64,000 nucleotides of DNA from Micromonospora ferruginea (GTDB lineage Bacteria; Actinomycetota; Actinomycetes; Mycobacteriales; Micromonosporaceae). Both the position numbers and the translations under genes were made by a program. Position 1 is the stretch's first letter; each line of letters begins with the position of its first letter. Positions 31,688 to 41,996 of the stretch are shown here, one piece after another. Below the pieces are notes generated by a model. It worked only from the letters and a program-made list of their open reading frames with translations, searched no databases and had not been told where the DNA came from. The DNA lies in the NCBI RefSeq assembly GCF_013694245.2, contig NZ_CP059322.2, positions 4,223,001-4,287,000 of the forward strand. The letters are read 5' to 3'.

Positions 31688-33508
31688 TCAGCCCCGGGCG
31701 CGGGAGCGGGCCGCCACCGCCAGGGCGACGAGGGTCACCAGCAGCGCCACGCCGAGCCCGACGAGCACGAACAGGGCCCAGTGGGGGAACGTCTGCGCGC
31801 GGTCCGCGATGGCCTGCCGGTCGTCGGCGTTGCCGCGGTACGTCTCGGCCACGTGGTTGGTGGGCGAGTCGGTCACGGTGGCGCCCAACTGCTTGATCGC
31901 GGCCGGGTACTGGCCGGCGAAGTAGGCGTCCAGCCCGCTGCGGTAGCGCTTGTCGACGGGGCCCAGCCCGGGGTTGACGCCGGCCTCGGCGAGCAGGGCG
32001 CCGAGCGTGGTCACCGGCACGACCACCCGGTTCGCCTTGGTGGCCGACGACTCGTCGTTGTCGAGCATGCCGACGACCCGGCCGCTCGTGTCGACGACCG
32101 GACCGCCCCGGGAGTGGCTGCCGACGTCGTCGCCGACCCGGAACACCGACACCGGTCCCTGGCTGCCCCAGGCGGTCACGGTCACCTGCTTGGCGGCGAC
32201 GGTGTAGGTGGCGGTGCGGGGGTCCTTCTCGCTGGTGGCGTAGCCGATCGACAGCAGCGACGCTCCCGGCTGGATCTCGGCCGTGGTGTTCAGCTCCGCG
32301 ACGGGCAGGTGCTCGTCGGCGAGCTTGACCAGCGCGACGTTGCCGGCGGCGGCGTCCCACGTCTTGACGATCTCGCCGGGGATCGCCGGGGCCTCGGTGC
32401 GGCCGCCGCGGCTGACGTTGAGCTGCCCGAAGAGCCGCACCTGCGGTTCCGGCCGGGAGTCGACGCCGGTGAGCACCGTCGTGCGCAGGTTCGTCGCCAC
32501 GTACGCGTCGAGCTTGCCGGGTTCGAGCTTCTTCTCCGCGATCAGCGTCTGGCCCAGCGCGTAGAGGGCGTTCTGCCGGGCGGTGTCGGCGGCCGGCCGG
32601 ACGCAGAGGTTGTTGGTCAGCACGTGGCCGGCGGAGCTGACCACGAAGCCGCTGCACCGGCGGTTGAAGGTGATCGGCCCGGCCCGCAGCGGCGCCTTGG
32701 TCACCTTGTCGCGCAGGTATCCGGTGAACACCACCTCCACGTAGACCACCGCCGGGGAGGCGATGGCGGTGGCGCGTTCCTCGAGCGTGTACGGGGGCGG
32801 CGGCGGGTCGTTGTCGCTCGTGCCGGCGAGGGCGACCACGCCGCCCGCGGCGACCAGGAGCAGCACGGCCAGCGCCACCAGCGCCCGGAGCGGACCGCTT
32901 CGGCGCGGGCGGGGCGCACTGGGCACGATGCGGCGCTGCGGCGCGGTGAACGGGTCGACCGGGGGCCCGCTGACCGGCGGGGACGACACCTGGTGCGGTA
33001 TCCCCGACGTCTGCTCCGGCGCGGGCGAGACCGGCTGCGGCGGCGCGGAGACCGGCTGCGGCCCGACCGGGGCGTGCATCGCCCACGGCAGCGGCGCGCC
33101 GGAGGTCGGGGTGGTGCCGGAGACCGGCACCGCCGAGACCGATTCGGGCAGGTCGGCGACCGGGCCGGCCTCGGGGATCAGGATCTCCGCCTCCGCCTCG
33201 GCCGGGTGCAGGTCCATGCCGAGGTTCTGGAACAGGCGCTGCCCGCCCATCCCCTCCTCGGCGGGGTACGCCGCCCACGGCGTCGCGGCGGCGAAGTCGG
33301 CGGTGACGTAGCGCTGGCCGCCCGGGGTCAGCGCCATGGCGTTGGCGGCGTTGGCGAAGGCTTCCCGCCACGGTGGGTCGGCCGCCGCGGCGCCCGCCAG
33401 CACGGCCACCGTGACCAACCGGTCCTGCCCGTCGATGGCCCACCACACCTTGCCCACCTGGCAGACGCCGATCGCCTCGGTGAACCTGTACGGACCAACC
33501 GGTTGCAT
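31688..33508 (-). CDS. Membrane protein with degenerate kinase-like and trypsin-like regions
   Basis: This 606-aa protein begins VGPYRFTEAIGVCQVGKVWW, a worn version of a Ser/Thr kinase N-lobe without the catalytic Lys or C-lobe. A Pro/Ser linker of about 120 residues, one TM helix (about 200-220) and a trypsin-like S1C domain follow. None of the triad residues stands where expected: VLTNNLC replaces TNxHV, GNVALVKL replaces DLAVLKV, and HSRGGPVVD has Arg where the nucleophile Ser should be. A second TM helix lies near the C-terminus. It looks like a sensing or scaffold protein, not a protease. The ATG at 33508 has AGGAG upstream. Confidence 0.75.
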   Translation of the reverse strand: MQPVGPYRFTEAIGVCQVGKVWWAIDGQDRLVTVAVLAGAAAADPPWREAFANAANAMALTPGGQRYVTADFAAATPWAAYPAEEGMGGQRLFQNLGMDLHPAEAEAEILIPEAGPVADLPESVSAVPVSGTTPTSGAPLPWAMHAPVGPQPVSAPPQPVSPAPEQTSGIPHQVSSPPVSGPPVDPFTAPQRRIVPSAPRPRRSGPLRALVALAVLLLVAAGGVVALAGTSDNDPPPPPYTLEERATAIASPAVVYVEVVFTGYLRDKVTKAPLRAGPITFNRRCSGFVVSSAGHVLTNNLCVRPAADTARQNALYALGQTLIAEKKLEPGKLDAYVATNLRTTVLTGVDSRPEPQVRLFGQLNVSRGGRTEAPAIPGEIVKTWDAAAGNVALVKLADEHLPVAELNTTAEIQPGASLLSIGYATSEKDPRTATYTVAAKQVTVTAWGSQGPVSVFRVGDDVGSHSRGGPVVDTSGRVVGMLDNDESSATKANRVVVPVTTLGALLAEAGVNPGLGPVDKRYRSGLDAYFAGQYPAAIKQLGATVTDSPTNHVAETYRGNADDRQAIADRAQTFPHWALFVLVGLGVALLVTLVALAVAARSRARG

Positions 33509-33562
33509 CGTCCCACTCCTCTGCTCACCCGCCGTGCGGATAGTACAGAGCGCTTGCGCGAT

Positions 33563-33580
33563 GAAATTTTCTATGCATAG
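33563..33580 (+). promoter_or_regulatory. Candidate RpiR-type operator before the hut regulator
   Basis: GAAA-T-TTTC (33563-33571) runs into the perfect palindrome CTATGCATAG (33571-33580). These A/T-rich symmetric sites stand out in a G/C-rich background and end 9 bp before the RpiR-type ATG. GAAA/TTTC half sites are typical for RpiR/MurR-family regulators, so autoregulation is likely. Confidence 0.45.
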
Positions 33581-33589
33581 AGTCTCGCC

Positions 33590-34438
33590 ATGAATGAAGG
33601 CAGCGCGGCCGGCGCCGATCGCCTGCTCGACCTGCTGCACGGCGTCCGGCTCACCCCCACCCAACGCCGGATCGCGCACTGCCTGGTCCGGCACAGCGGC
33701 GCAGTCGCCTATCTGTCCGCCGCGGAGGTGGCCGAGCTGGCCGGCGTCAGCCAGCCGTCGGTGACCCGCTTCGCCATGGCGCTCGGGCACGACGGCTACC
33801 CGGCGCTGCGCCGCCGGCTGCGGGAACTCACCACCACCCCGGCCGCCGACCGGGCCGACACCGGGAACGCCCTGCAACGGGCCGTACGCACCGAGATGGA
33901 CAACCTGGACCGGCTCGCCGGGCAGCTCGCCGACGCCGACCGGATCGCCGGGGTGGGCCGGCTGCTCGCCGCCAGCCGACCGCTGCCGGTGCTCGGGTTG
34001 CGCGCCGCCGCGCCGCTGGCCGCCTACTTCGCGTACTTCGCCGCGAAGATCCATCCCGACGTGCGCGTCCTCGACCACGGCGGCAGCATGCTCGCCGACC
34101 GCGTCGACCAGGCGGTCGCGGCCGGCGCCAGCGCGCTGCTGGCGTTCGTGCTGCCGCGCTACCCGCGCGAGACGCTCGACGCGCTGCGCGAGGCCCGCGA
34201 CGCCGGGCTGACCGTCGTGGCGATCACCGACTCGCCGGTGAGCCCGGCCACCGAGCACGCCGAGGTGGTGCTCCCCGCCGCCGTCGGCACCGACCTGGTG
34301 TTCGACCTGCACACCGCCCCGATGACCCTGGCCATGGTGGTGCTGCAGGCGATCTGCGACGCCGCCCCGGCCGAGACCCAGACCCGGCTCGAGGCGTTCG
34401 AGTCGTCCGCCGCCCGCCGCCAGTTGTTCCTCGGCTGA
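33590..34438 (+). CDS. RpiR/MurR-family transcriptional regulator, probable hut regulator
   Basis: This 282-aa protein has an N-terminal RpiR-type HTH (about 20-80: LTPTQRRIAHCLVRH, then AAEVAELAGVSQPSVTRFAM). A C-terminal SIS domain (about 120-260: LPVLGLRAAAPLAAYFAYFA, VVAITDSPVSPATEHAEVVL) normally senses a phosphosugar or another small ligand. It lies 12 nt upstream of hutU on the same strand, so it most likely controls histidine degradation. The ligand is unknown; urocanate would be the usual hut inducer, which would be unusual for a SIS domain. Confidence 0.88.
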   Translation: MNEGSAAGADRLLDLLHGVRLTPTQRRIAHCLVRHSGAVAYLSAAEVAELAGVSQPSVTRFAMALGHDGYPALRRRLRELTTTPAADRADTGNALQRAVRTEMDNLDRLAGQLADADRIAGVGRLLAASRPLPVLGLRAAAPLAAYFAYFAAKIHPDVRVLDHGGSMLADRVDQAVAAGASALLAFVLPRYPRETLDALREARDAGLTVVAITDSPVSPATEHAEVVLPAAVGTDLVFDLHTAPMTLAMVVLQAICDAAPAETQTRLEAFESSAARRQLFLG

Positions 34439-34450
34439 GAGGAGTACGAG

Positions 34451-36094
<1,644 letters not shown>

Positions 36095-36097
<3 letters not shown>

Positions 36098-36147
36098 GGA
36101 GGGGCCCCTTGTTAACGCATTCGGTAGAGGAAGGGCCCCTTCCTAAC
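36095..36147 (+). repeat. 53-bp TAAGGA...TAAC repeat, copy 1
   Basis: The unit has two related halves, each built around a GGGGCCCC/AGGGCCCCTT core and ending TTAAC or CTAAC. A second 53-bp copy, identical at 41 of 53 positions, lies at 62703-62755. Here it supplies the hutU stop codon, an AAGGAGGGG ribosome-site-like stretch, and a TTG start plus the first dozen codons of the next gene, including a rare TTA codon. Confidence 0.85.
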
Positions 36148-37329
36148 CGGTTCCGCAAGCTGTGGGATGAGATCGCCGACGTGGGGCGGGACGCCGGCAG
36201 CGGCGGCTACCTACGCTATGCGCTCACCGAGCCGGAGCGCAGGCTGCGCGAGTGGTTCCGGGAGCAGGCCGACCGGCGGGGCATGCCGGTGTCCGAGGAC
36301 GGCAACGGCAACCTGTTCGCCTGGTGGGGCGACCCGGCGGCCGGCGACGCGGTGCTCACCGGCAGCCACTTCGACTCGGTGCCGCACGGCGGCGCGTACG
36401 ACGGGCCGCTCGGCATCGTCAGCGCGTTGCTCGCCGTGGACGAGCTGCGGGCCGCCGGCGTCACCCCGGTCCGGCCGGTGGTGGTGGCCGCGTTCGTCGA
36501 GGAGGAGGGCGCGCGGTTCGGCGTACCCTGCCTGGGGTCGCGGCTGCTCACCGGCGAGATCGACGTCGACCGCGCGGCCGGGCTGCGCGACCAGGCCGGG
36601 ACGACCTTCGCCGAGGCGCTGGGCGAGCGGCCGGCGGGCGCCGACCCGGCGCTGCTCGGCCGCTTCGCGGCCTTCGTGGAGCTGCACGTCGAGCAGGGCC
36701 GCGCGCTGGTCGACTCCGACGCGCCGGTCGCGGTGGCGTCCGCCATCTGGCCGCACGGCCGGTGGCGGTTCGACTTCACCGGCGAGGGCAACCACGCCGG
36801 TACGACCCGGATGGCCGACCGCCGCGACCCGATGCTCACCTACGCGTTCACCGTCCTCGCGGCGAACAAGGAGGCCCGGCTGCGCGGCGCGCACGCCACC
36901 GTGGGCCGGGTGTCGGTCGAGCCGAACGCCACCAACGCGATCCCGTCCCGGGTCACCGGCTGGCTGGACGCGCGGGCGGCCGAGGCGGACACGCTGCACG
37001 GCCTGGTCGAGGCGGTACGCACCAAGGCCACCGAACGCGCCGGCCGGGACGGCACCGGGCTGACCTGCACGCAGGAGTCCGCGACGCCGCTCGTCGCGTT
37101 CGACGGCGGGCTGGCCGAACGGCTGGCCGCGCTGCTCGACGCGCCGGTGCTGCCGACCGGGGCCGGGCACGACGCCGGGGTGCTGGCGGCGCACCTGCCC
37201 ACCGCGATGCTGTTCGTGCGCAACCCGACCGGGGTGTCGCACTCCCCCGCCGAGTCCGCCACCGACGCCGACTGCGCGGCCGGGGTGACCGCCCTGGCCC
37301 GGGTGCTGGAGGAGCTGGCATGCCGATGA
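36109..37329 (+). CDS. M20-family amidohydrolase of the hut operon (allantoate amidohydrolase-like)
   Basis: This 406-aa enzyme resembles allantoate amidohydrolases and N-carbamoyl amino acid hydrolases. Metal-binding blocks are GSHFDSVPHGGAYDGPLGI, EEEGARFGVPCLGS and LHVEQGRALVD; NHAGTTRMADRRDP and GAGHDAG complete the family. Placed between hutU and hutF in an operon with no HutG, it probably hydrolyses N-formylglutamate (inference). The likely start is TTG at 36109 with AAGGAGGGG upstream, both inside the repeat at 36095; the conserved start of the family (FRKLWDEIADVGRD) rules out the GTG at 36181. Confidence 0.85.
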   Translation: MLTHSVEEGPLPNRFRKLWDEIADVGRDAGSGGYLRYALTEPERRLREWFREQADRRGMPVSEDGNGNLFAWWGDPAAGDAVLTGSHFDSVPHGGAYDGPLGIVSALLAVDELRAAGVTPVRPVVVAAFVEEEGARFGVPCLGSRLLTGEIDVDRAAGLRDQAGTTFAEALGERPAGADPALLGRFAAFVELHVEQGRALVDSDAPVAVASAIWPHGRWRFDFTGEGNHAGTTRMADRRDPMLTYAFTVLAANKEARLRGAHATVGRVSVEPNATNAIPSRVTGWLDARAAEADTLHGLVEAVRTKATERAGRDGTGLTCTQESATPLVAFDGGLAERLAALLDAPVLPTGAGHDAGVLAAHLPTAMLFVRNPTGVSHSPAESATDADCAAGVTALARVLEELACR

Positions 37330-38672
37330 CCCGCTGGCTGGCCGAGTACGCCTGGCTGCCCGACCACGCCGAGCCCACCCCGGACGTGCTGATCGAGGCG
37401 ACGGACGGGCGGTTCACCGCGGTCACGCCGCTGACCGGCGGCGGTCCGCCGGCCGCCGGGGTGACCGTGGACGCGGTCCGGCTGCCCGGGCTGACCCTGC
37501 CCGGCCTGGCCAACGCCCACTCGCACGCGTTCCACCGGGCGCTGCGCGGGCGTACCCACGCCGGGCGGGGCGACTTCTGGTCCTGGCGGGACCCGATGTA
37601 CGCGGTCGCCGCCCGCCTCGACCCCGACTCCTACCTGGCGCTGGCCCGGGCCGCGTACGCGGAGATGGCGCTCGCCGGGATCACCGTCGTGGGCGAGTTC
37701 CACTACCTGCACCACGGTCCCGGCGGCACCGGCTACGACGACCCGAACGCGATGTCCGCCGCGCTGGTGGAGGCCGCCGCGCACGCCGGGATCCGGCTCA
37801 CCCTGCTGGACGCCGCCTACCTGACCGCCGGCGTGGACGGCGCGGAGCTGACCGGGCCGCAGCGCCGCTTCGGCGACGGCGACGCGTTGCGCTGGGCGCA
37901 GCGGGTGGACGCGTTCCGCCCGACCGACCCGCACGTCCGGCGCGGCGCGGCGATCCACTCGGTGCGCGCGGTGCCGGCCGGGCAGCTCGCCACCGTGGCC
38001 GGCTGGGCGGACCGGCACGGGTTGCCGCTGCACGTGCACCTCTCCGAACAGCCGGCCGAGAACGACGCCTGCCGGGCCGTGCACGGCTGCACCCCGACCC
38101 GGCTGCTGGCCGACCACGGCGTGCTCGGCCGGCACACCACCGCCGTGCACGCCACCCACCCGACCGCCGCCGACGTGGCGTTGCTCGGCGACAGCCGTAC
38201 CGGCGTCTGCCTCTGCCCCACCACGGAACGGGACCTGGCCGACGGGATCGGCCCGGCCCGGCGGCTCGCCGAGGCGGGCAGCCCGCTGAGCCTGGGCAGC
38301 GACAGCCACGCCGTGGTGGACCTGTTCGAGGAGGCCCGCGCGGTGGAGCTGGACGAGCGGCTGCGGACCCGCCGGCGCGGGCACTTCGACGCCGCCGAGC
38401 TGTTCGCCGCCGCGACCGTCACCGGGCACGCCGCGCTGGGCTGGGGCGACGCCGGCCGGCTCGCCGTCGGCGACCGGGCCGACCTGGTGACGGTACGGCT
38501 GGACAGCGCCCGGACCGCCGGGGTGCCGCCGGTCGGCGCGTTCTTCGCGGCCACCGCCGCCGACGTGACGCGGGTGGTGGTGGACGGCCGGACCGTGGTC
38601 GCCGACGGCCGGCACCTCACGGTGGACGTCCCCACCGAGTTGCGGGACTCGATCGCGGCGGTCACCTCATGA
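37320..38672 (+). CDS. hutF: Formimidoylglutamate deiminase
   Basis: This 450-aa amidohydrolase removes ammonia from N-formimidoylglutamate to give N-formylglutamate. The metal site is ANAHSHAFHRAL (H-x-H), with HVHLSEQPAEN, a distal His in HATHPTAADVALL and the Asp in SLGSDSHAVVDLFEEAR. The motif GDFWSWRDPMY is typical of HutF. The ATG at 37320 has GGAGG upstream and overlaps the previous gene by 10 bp. HutF implies the five-step route through formylglutamate, not the direct hydrolase route. Confidence 0.93.
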   Translation: MPMTRWLAEYAWLPDHAEPTPDVLIEATDGRFTAVTPLTGGGPPAAGVTVDAVRLPGLTLPGLANAHSHAFHRALRGRTHAGRGDFWSWRDPMYAVAARLDPDSYLALARAAYAEMALAGITVVGEFHYLHHGPGGTGYDDPNAMSAALVEAAAHAGIRLTLLDAAYLTAGVDGAELTGPQRRFGDGDALRWAQRVDAFRPTDPHVRRGAAIHSVRAVPAGQLATVAGWADRHGLPLHVHLSEQPAENDACRAVHGCTPTRLLADHGVLGRHTTAVHATHPTAADVALLGDSRTGVCLCPTTERDLADGIGPARRLAEAGSPLSLGSDSHAVVDLFEEARAVELDERLRTRRRGHFDAAELFAAATVTGHAALGWGDAGRLAVGDRADLVTVRLDSARTAGVPPVGAFFAATAADVTRVVVDGRTVVADGRHLTVDVPTELRDSIAAVTS

Positions 38673-39835
38673 GGGGCAGCCTGCTCGTCGACAACATCGG
38701 CGAGCTGGTCACCAACGACGGCCGTGGCGGCGACCCGCTGGGCGTGCGCCGCGACGCCGCCGTGCTGGTCGAGGACGGGCAGGTGGCCTGGGTCGGTCCG
38801 GCCCGCTACGCGCCGGCCGCCGACCGGCGGATCGACGCCGGCGGCGCGGCGGTGCTGCCCGGCTTCGTGGACAGCCACGCCCACCTGGTCTTCGCCGGGG
38901 ACCGGGCCGCCGAGTTCGCCGCCCGGATGGCCGGCGAGCCCTACACCGGTGGCGGCATCCGCACCACCGTCGGCGCCACCCGCGCCGCCTCCGACGACGA
39001 CCTGCGCGCCACCGTGGGCCGGCTGCGCGCGGAGATGCTGCGGCAGGGCACCACCACCGTCGAGATCAAGAGCGGGTACGGCCTCAGCGTCGCCGACGAG
39101 GCCCGCTCGCTGCGGATCGCCGCCGAGTTCACCGAGGACACCACGTTCCTCGGCGCGCACGTGGTCCCCGCCGAGTACGCCGACCGTCCCGACGACTACG
39201 TGGGCCTGGTGTGCGGACCGATGCTGGCCGCCGCCGCGCCGTACGCCCGCTGGATCGACGTGTTCTGCGAGCGTGGCGCGTTCGACGTGGACCACGCGCG
39301 GGCCATCCTCGCCTGCGGGCAGGCGGTCGGGCTGGGCGTGCGGGTGCACGCCAACCAGCTCGGTCCCGGGCCGGGCGTCCAACTCGCGGTGGAACTCGGC
39401 GCGGCAAGCGTCGACCACTGCACCCACCTGTCCGACGCCGACGTGGACGCGCTCACCGGCTCCGAGACGGTGGCCACGCTGCTGCCCGGGGCCGAGTTCT
39501 CCACCCGCTCGCCCTACCCGGACGCCCGCCGGCTGCTCGACGCCGGCGCCACCGTGGCGCTGGCCACCGACTGCAACCCCGGCTCGTCGTACACCACGTC
39601 GATGCCGTTCTGCGTCGCGCTCGCCGTACGCGAGATGCGGATGACCCCGGCCGAGGCGGTGTGGGCCGCGACCGCCGGCGGGGCGGCGGCGCTGCGCCGC
39701 ACCGACGTCGGCCGGCTGATCCCCGGGTCCCGGGCCGACCTGGTCGTCCTCGACGCGCCCACCCACCTGCACCTGGCCTACCGGCCGGGTGTCCCACTGA
39801 TCCGCCAGGTTCTGCACAACGGAGTGCCGCGATGA
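38669..39835 (+). CDS. hutI: Imidazolonepropionase
   Basis: This 388-aa zinc amidohydrolase opens imidazolonepropionate to N-formimidoylglutamate. Metal motif GFVDSHAHLVFAGDRAAEF, then TVEIKSGYGLSVADEARSLR, GAHVVPAEYADRPDDYV, VRVHANQLG, VDHCTHLSD and the Asp in ALATDCNPGSSYT match HutI throughout. It is joined to hutF and hutH by 4-bp ATGA overlaps, which implies coupled translation. Confidence 0.96.
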   Translation: MRGSLLVDNIGELVTNDGRGGDPLGVRRDAAVLVEDGQVAWVGPARYAPAADRRIDAGGAAVLPGFVDSHAHLVFAGDRAAEFAARMAGEPYTGGGIRTTVGATRAASDDDLRATVGRLRAEMLRQGTTTVEIKSGYGLSVADEARSLRIAAEFTEDTTFLGAHVVPAEYADRPDDYVGLVCGPMLAAAAPYARWIDVFCERGAFDVDHARAILACGQAVGLGVRVHANQLGPGPGVQLAVELGAASVDHCTHLSDADVDALTGSETVATLLPGAEFSTRSPYPDARRLLDAGATVALATDCNPGSSYTTSMPFCVALAVREMRMTPAEAVWAATAGGAAALRRTDVGRLIPGSRADLVVLDAPTHLHLAYRPGVPLIRQVLHNGVPR

Positions 39836-41370
39836 CCACCGTCACCATCCTGTCCACCGGGGTCACCCCCGCCGACGTGCTCGCGGTCGCCCGCGGCACC
39901 GCCAAGGTCGTGCTCGACCCGGCCGCCACCGAGGCCATGGCGACCAGCCGGTCCATCGTGGACGGCATCGAGGCCGCCGGCCGCCCGGTGTACGGCGTCT
40001 CGACCGGCTTCGGGGCGCTGGCCAACACGTTCGTCGCCCCGGAGCGTCGGGCCGAGTTGCAGCACGCGCTGATCCGCTCGCACGCGGCCGGGGTGGGCGC
40101 GCCGATGCCCCGCGAGGTGGTACGCGCCATGATGCTGCTGCGCGTCCGCTCGCTCGCGCTCGGCCGCTCCGGCGTCCGCCCGCTGGTCGCCGAGGCGCTG
40201 GTCGACCTGCTCAACCACGAGATCACCCCGTGGGTACCGGAGCACGGCTCGCTGGGTGCCTCCGGCGACCTGGCGCCGCTGGCGCACTGCGCGCTGGTGC
40301 TGCTCGGCGAGGGCTGGGTGCTCGGCCCGGCCGGCGACCGGATCCCCGCCGCCGACGCGCTGCGCCGGGTCGGGCTGAGCCCGATCGAGCTGGCCGCCAA
40401 GGAGGGGCTGGCGCTGATCAACGGCACCGACGGCATGCTCGGCATGCTGCTGCTCGCCGTGGCGGACGCCCGGCACCTGTTCGCCATGGCCGACGTGACC
40501 GCCGCGCTGGCCATCGAGGCGATGCTCGGCTCGGAGCGGCCGTTCCTGCCCGAGCTGCACGCCATCCGCCCGCACCCCGGCCAGGCCGCCTCCGCCGCGA
40601 ACATCCACCGGCTGCTCCAGGGCTCGGCGGTGATGGACTCGCACCGCGACGACCTGGCGCACGCCGTGCAGGACGCGTACTCGATGCGCTGCGCCCCGCA
40701 GGTGGCCGGCGCGGCCCGGGACACGCTCGACTTCGTCGAGGTGGTGGCCGGCCGGGAGCTGCTGTCCGTGGTGGACAACCCGGTGGTGCTGCCGGACGGC
40801 CGGGTCGAGTCGACCGGCAACTTCCACGGGGCACCGCTCGGCTTCGCCGCCGACTACCTGGCCATCGCCGCCGCCGAGGTGGGCGCGATCGCCGAACGCC
40901 GGGTGGACCGGCTGCTCGACGTCACCCGCAACCGGGACCTGCCCGCGTTCCTCTCCCCCGACGCCGGGGTCAACTCCGGGCTGATGATCGCCCAGTACAC
41001 CGCCGCCGGCATCGTCGCGGAGAACCGCCGGCTGGCCGCGCCCGCCTCGGTCGACTCGCTGCCCACCAGCGGCATGCAGGAGGACCACGTCTCGATGGGC
41101 TGGGCGGCGGCCAAGAAGCTGCGCACCGTGCTGGACAACCTGACCAGCCTGCTCGCGGTGGAGCTGCTGGCCGCCGTACGCGGGCTCCAGCTCCGCGCGC
41201 CGCTGGAGCCGTCGCCGGCGGGCCGGGCGGCGCTGGACGCGCTCGGCCCGACGATCGGCGAGCCGGGGCCGGACGTGTTCCTCGCCCCGCTGATGGAGGC
41301 GGCGCGCGCCGTCGTCGGCGGCCCCGAGCTGCGGGCCGCCGTCGAGCGGAAGATCGGCCCGCTGGGCTGA
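39832..41370 (+). CDS. hutH: Histidine ammonia-lyase
   Basis: This 512-aa enzyme starts histidine degradation by releasing ammonia to form urocanate. The self-made MIO cofactor comes from A143-S144-G145 in LGASGDLAPLAH. The Tyr-containing YGVSTGFGALANTFV, the block KEGLALINGTDG, and the C-terminal GMQEDHVSMG complete the active site. The start ATG overlaps hutI by 4 bp. It is last in the operon although it acts first. Only 2 bp separate its stop from the convergent rdgB. Confidence 0.96.
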   Translation: MTTVTILSTGVTPADVLAVARGTAKVVLDPAATEAMATSRSIVDGIEAAGRPVYGVSTGFGALANTFVAPERRAELQHALIRSHAAGVGAPMPREVVRAMMLLRVRSLALGRSGVRPLVAEALVDLLNHEITPWVPEHGSLGASGDLAPLAHCALVLLGEGWVLGPAGDRIPAADALRRVGLSPIELAAKEGLALINGTDGMLGMLLLAVADARHLFAMADVTAALAIEAMLGSERPFLPELHAIRPHPGQAASAANIHRLLQGSAVMDSHRDDLAHAVQDAYSMRCAPQVAGAARDTLDFVEVVAGRELLSVVDNPVVLPDGRVESTGNFHGAPLGFAADYLAIAAAEVGAIAERRVDRLLDVTRNRDLPAFLSPDAGVNSGLMIAQYTAAGIVAENRRLAAPASVDSLPTSGMQEDHVSMGWAAAKKLRTVLDNLTSLLAVELLAAVRGLQLRAPLEPSPAGRAALDALGPTIGEPGPDVFLAPLMEAARAVVGGPELRAAVERKIGPLG

Positions 41371-41372
41371 CC

Positions 41373-41996
41373 TCAGGCGGCGGGCGGGAGCACCTTGGCG
41401 ACCAGCTTGGCCAGCTCCCGCAGCGCCTTGCCGCGGTGGCTGATCGCGTCCTTCTCCTCGGGCGTCAACTCGGCGTTGGTCCGCTCCTGCCCGTCGCCCA
41501 GGAAGATCGGGTCGTAGCCGAAGCCGCCCTCGCCGCGCGGCGCGCGCAGCAGCCGGCCGGACTGCCGGCCGTCGACCAGGTGCTCCTTGCCGCCGGGCAG
41601 CACCAGTGCCACCGTGCAGACGAAGGCGGCGCCCCGGTGCTCGTCCGGCACGTCGGCCACCTGGTCCAGCACGAGTTGCAGGTTGGCCCGGTCGTCGCCG
41701 TGCCGGCCGGACCAGCGGGCGCTGAACACGCCGGGCATGCCGTTGAGCGCGTCCACCGCGATGCCGGAGTCGTCGGCGATGGTCGGCAGGCCGGTGCGCC
41801 GGCAGCCCTCCCGCGCCTTGATCAACGCGTTCTCGCCGAACGTCAGGCCGGTCTCCGGCAGCTCCGGATATTCCTCGACGTCGTCGAGGCCGAGCAGGGC
41901 GACCCGGTGGGCGCCGAGCGCGCCGTCCAGGATCCGCTGCAACTCGACGAGCTTCTTGCGGTTGCGGGTGGCCAGGAGCACCTTGTTGTCGGTCAC
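41373..41996 (-). CDS. rdgB: XTP/dITP diphosphatase (RdgB/Ham1)
   Basis: This 207-aa house-cleaning enzyme hydrolyses non-canonical purine triphosphates such as XTP and dITP so they are not built into DNA. Motifs: LLATRNRKKLVEL (substrate loop), TFGENALIKA, IADDSGIAVDALNG (metal acid pair), PGVFSARWSG, GEGGFGYDPIF and ISHRGKALREL. Complete. Overlaps rph by 4 bp. Last gene of the clpS-to-rdgB block. Confidence 0.95.
   Translation of the reverse strand: MTDNKVLLATRNRKKLVELQRILDGALGAHRVALLGLDDVEEYPELPETGLTFGENALIKAREGCRRTGLPTIADDSGIAVDALNGMPGVFSARWSGRHGDDRANLQLVLDQVADVPDEHRGAAFVCTVALVLPGGKEHLVDGRQSGRLLRAPRGEGGFGYDPIFLGDGQERTNAELTPEEKDAISHRGKALRELAKLVAKVLPPAA

Noticed and set aside
36181..37329. 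GTG at 36181 as start of the M20 hydrolase
   Set aside because: It would remove the conserved N-terminal LWDEIADVGR segment; the TTG at 36109 has a good ribosome site.
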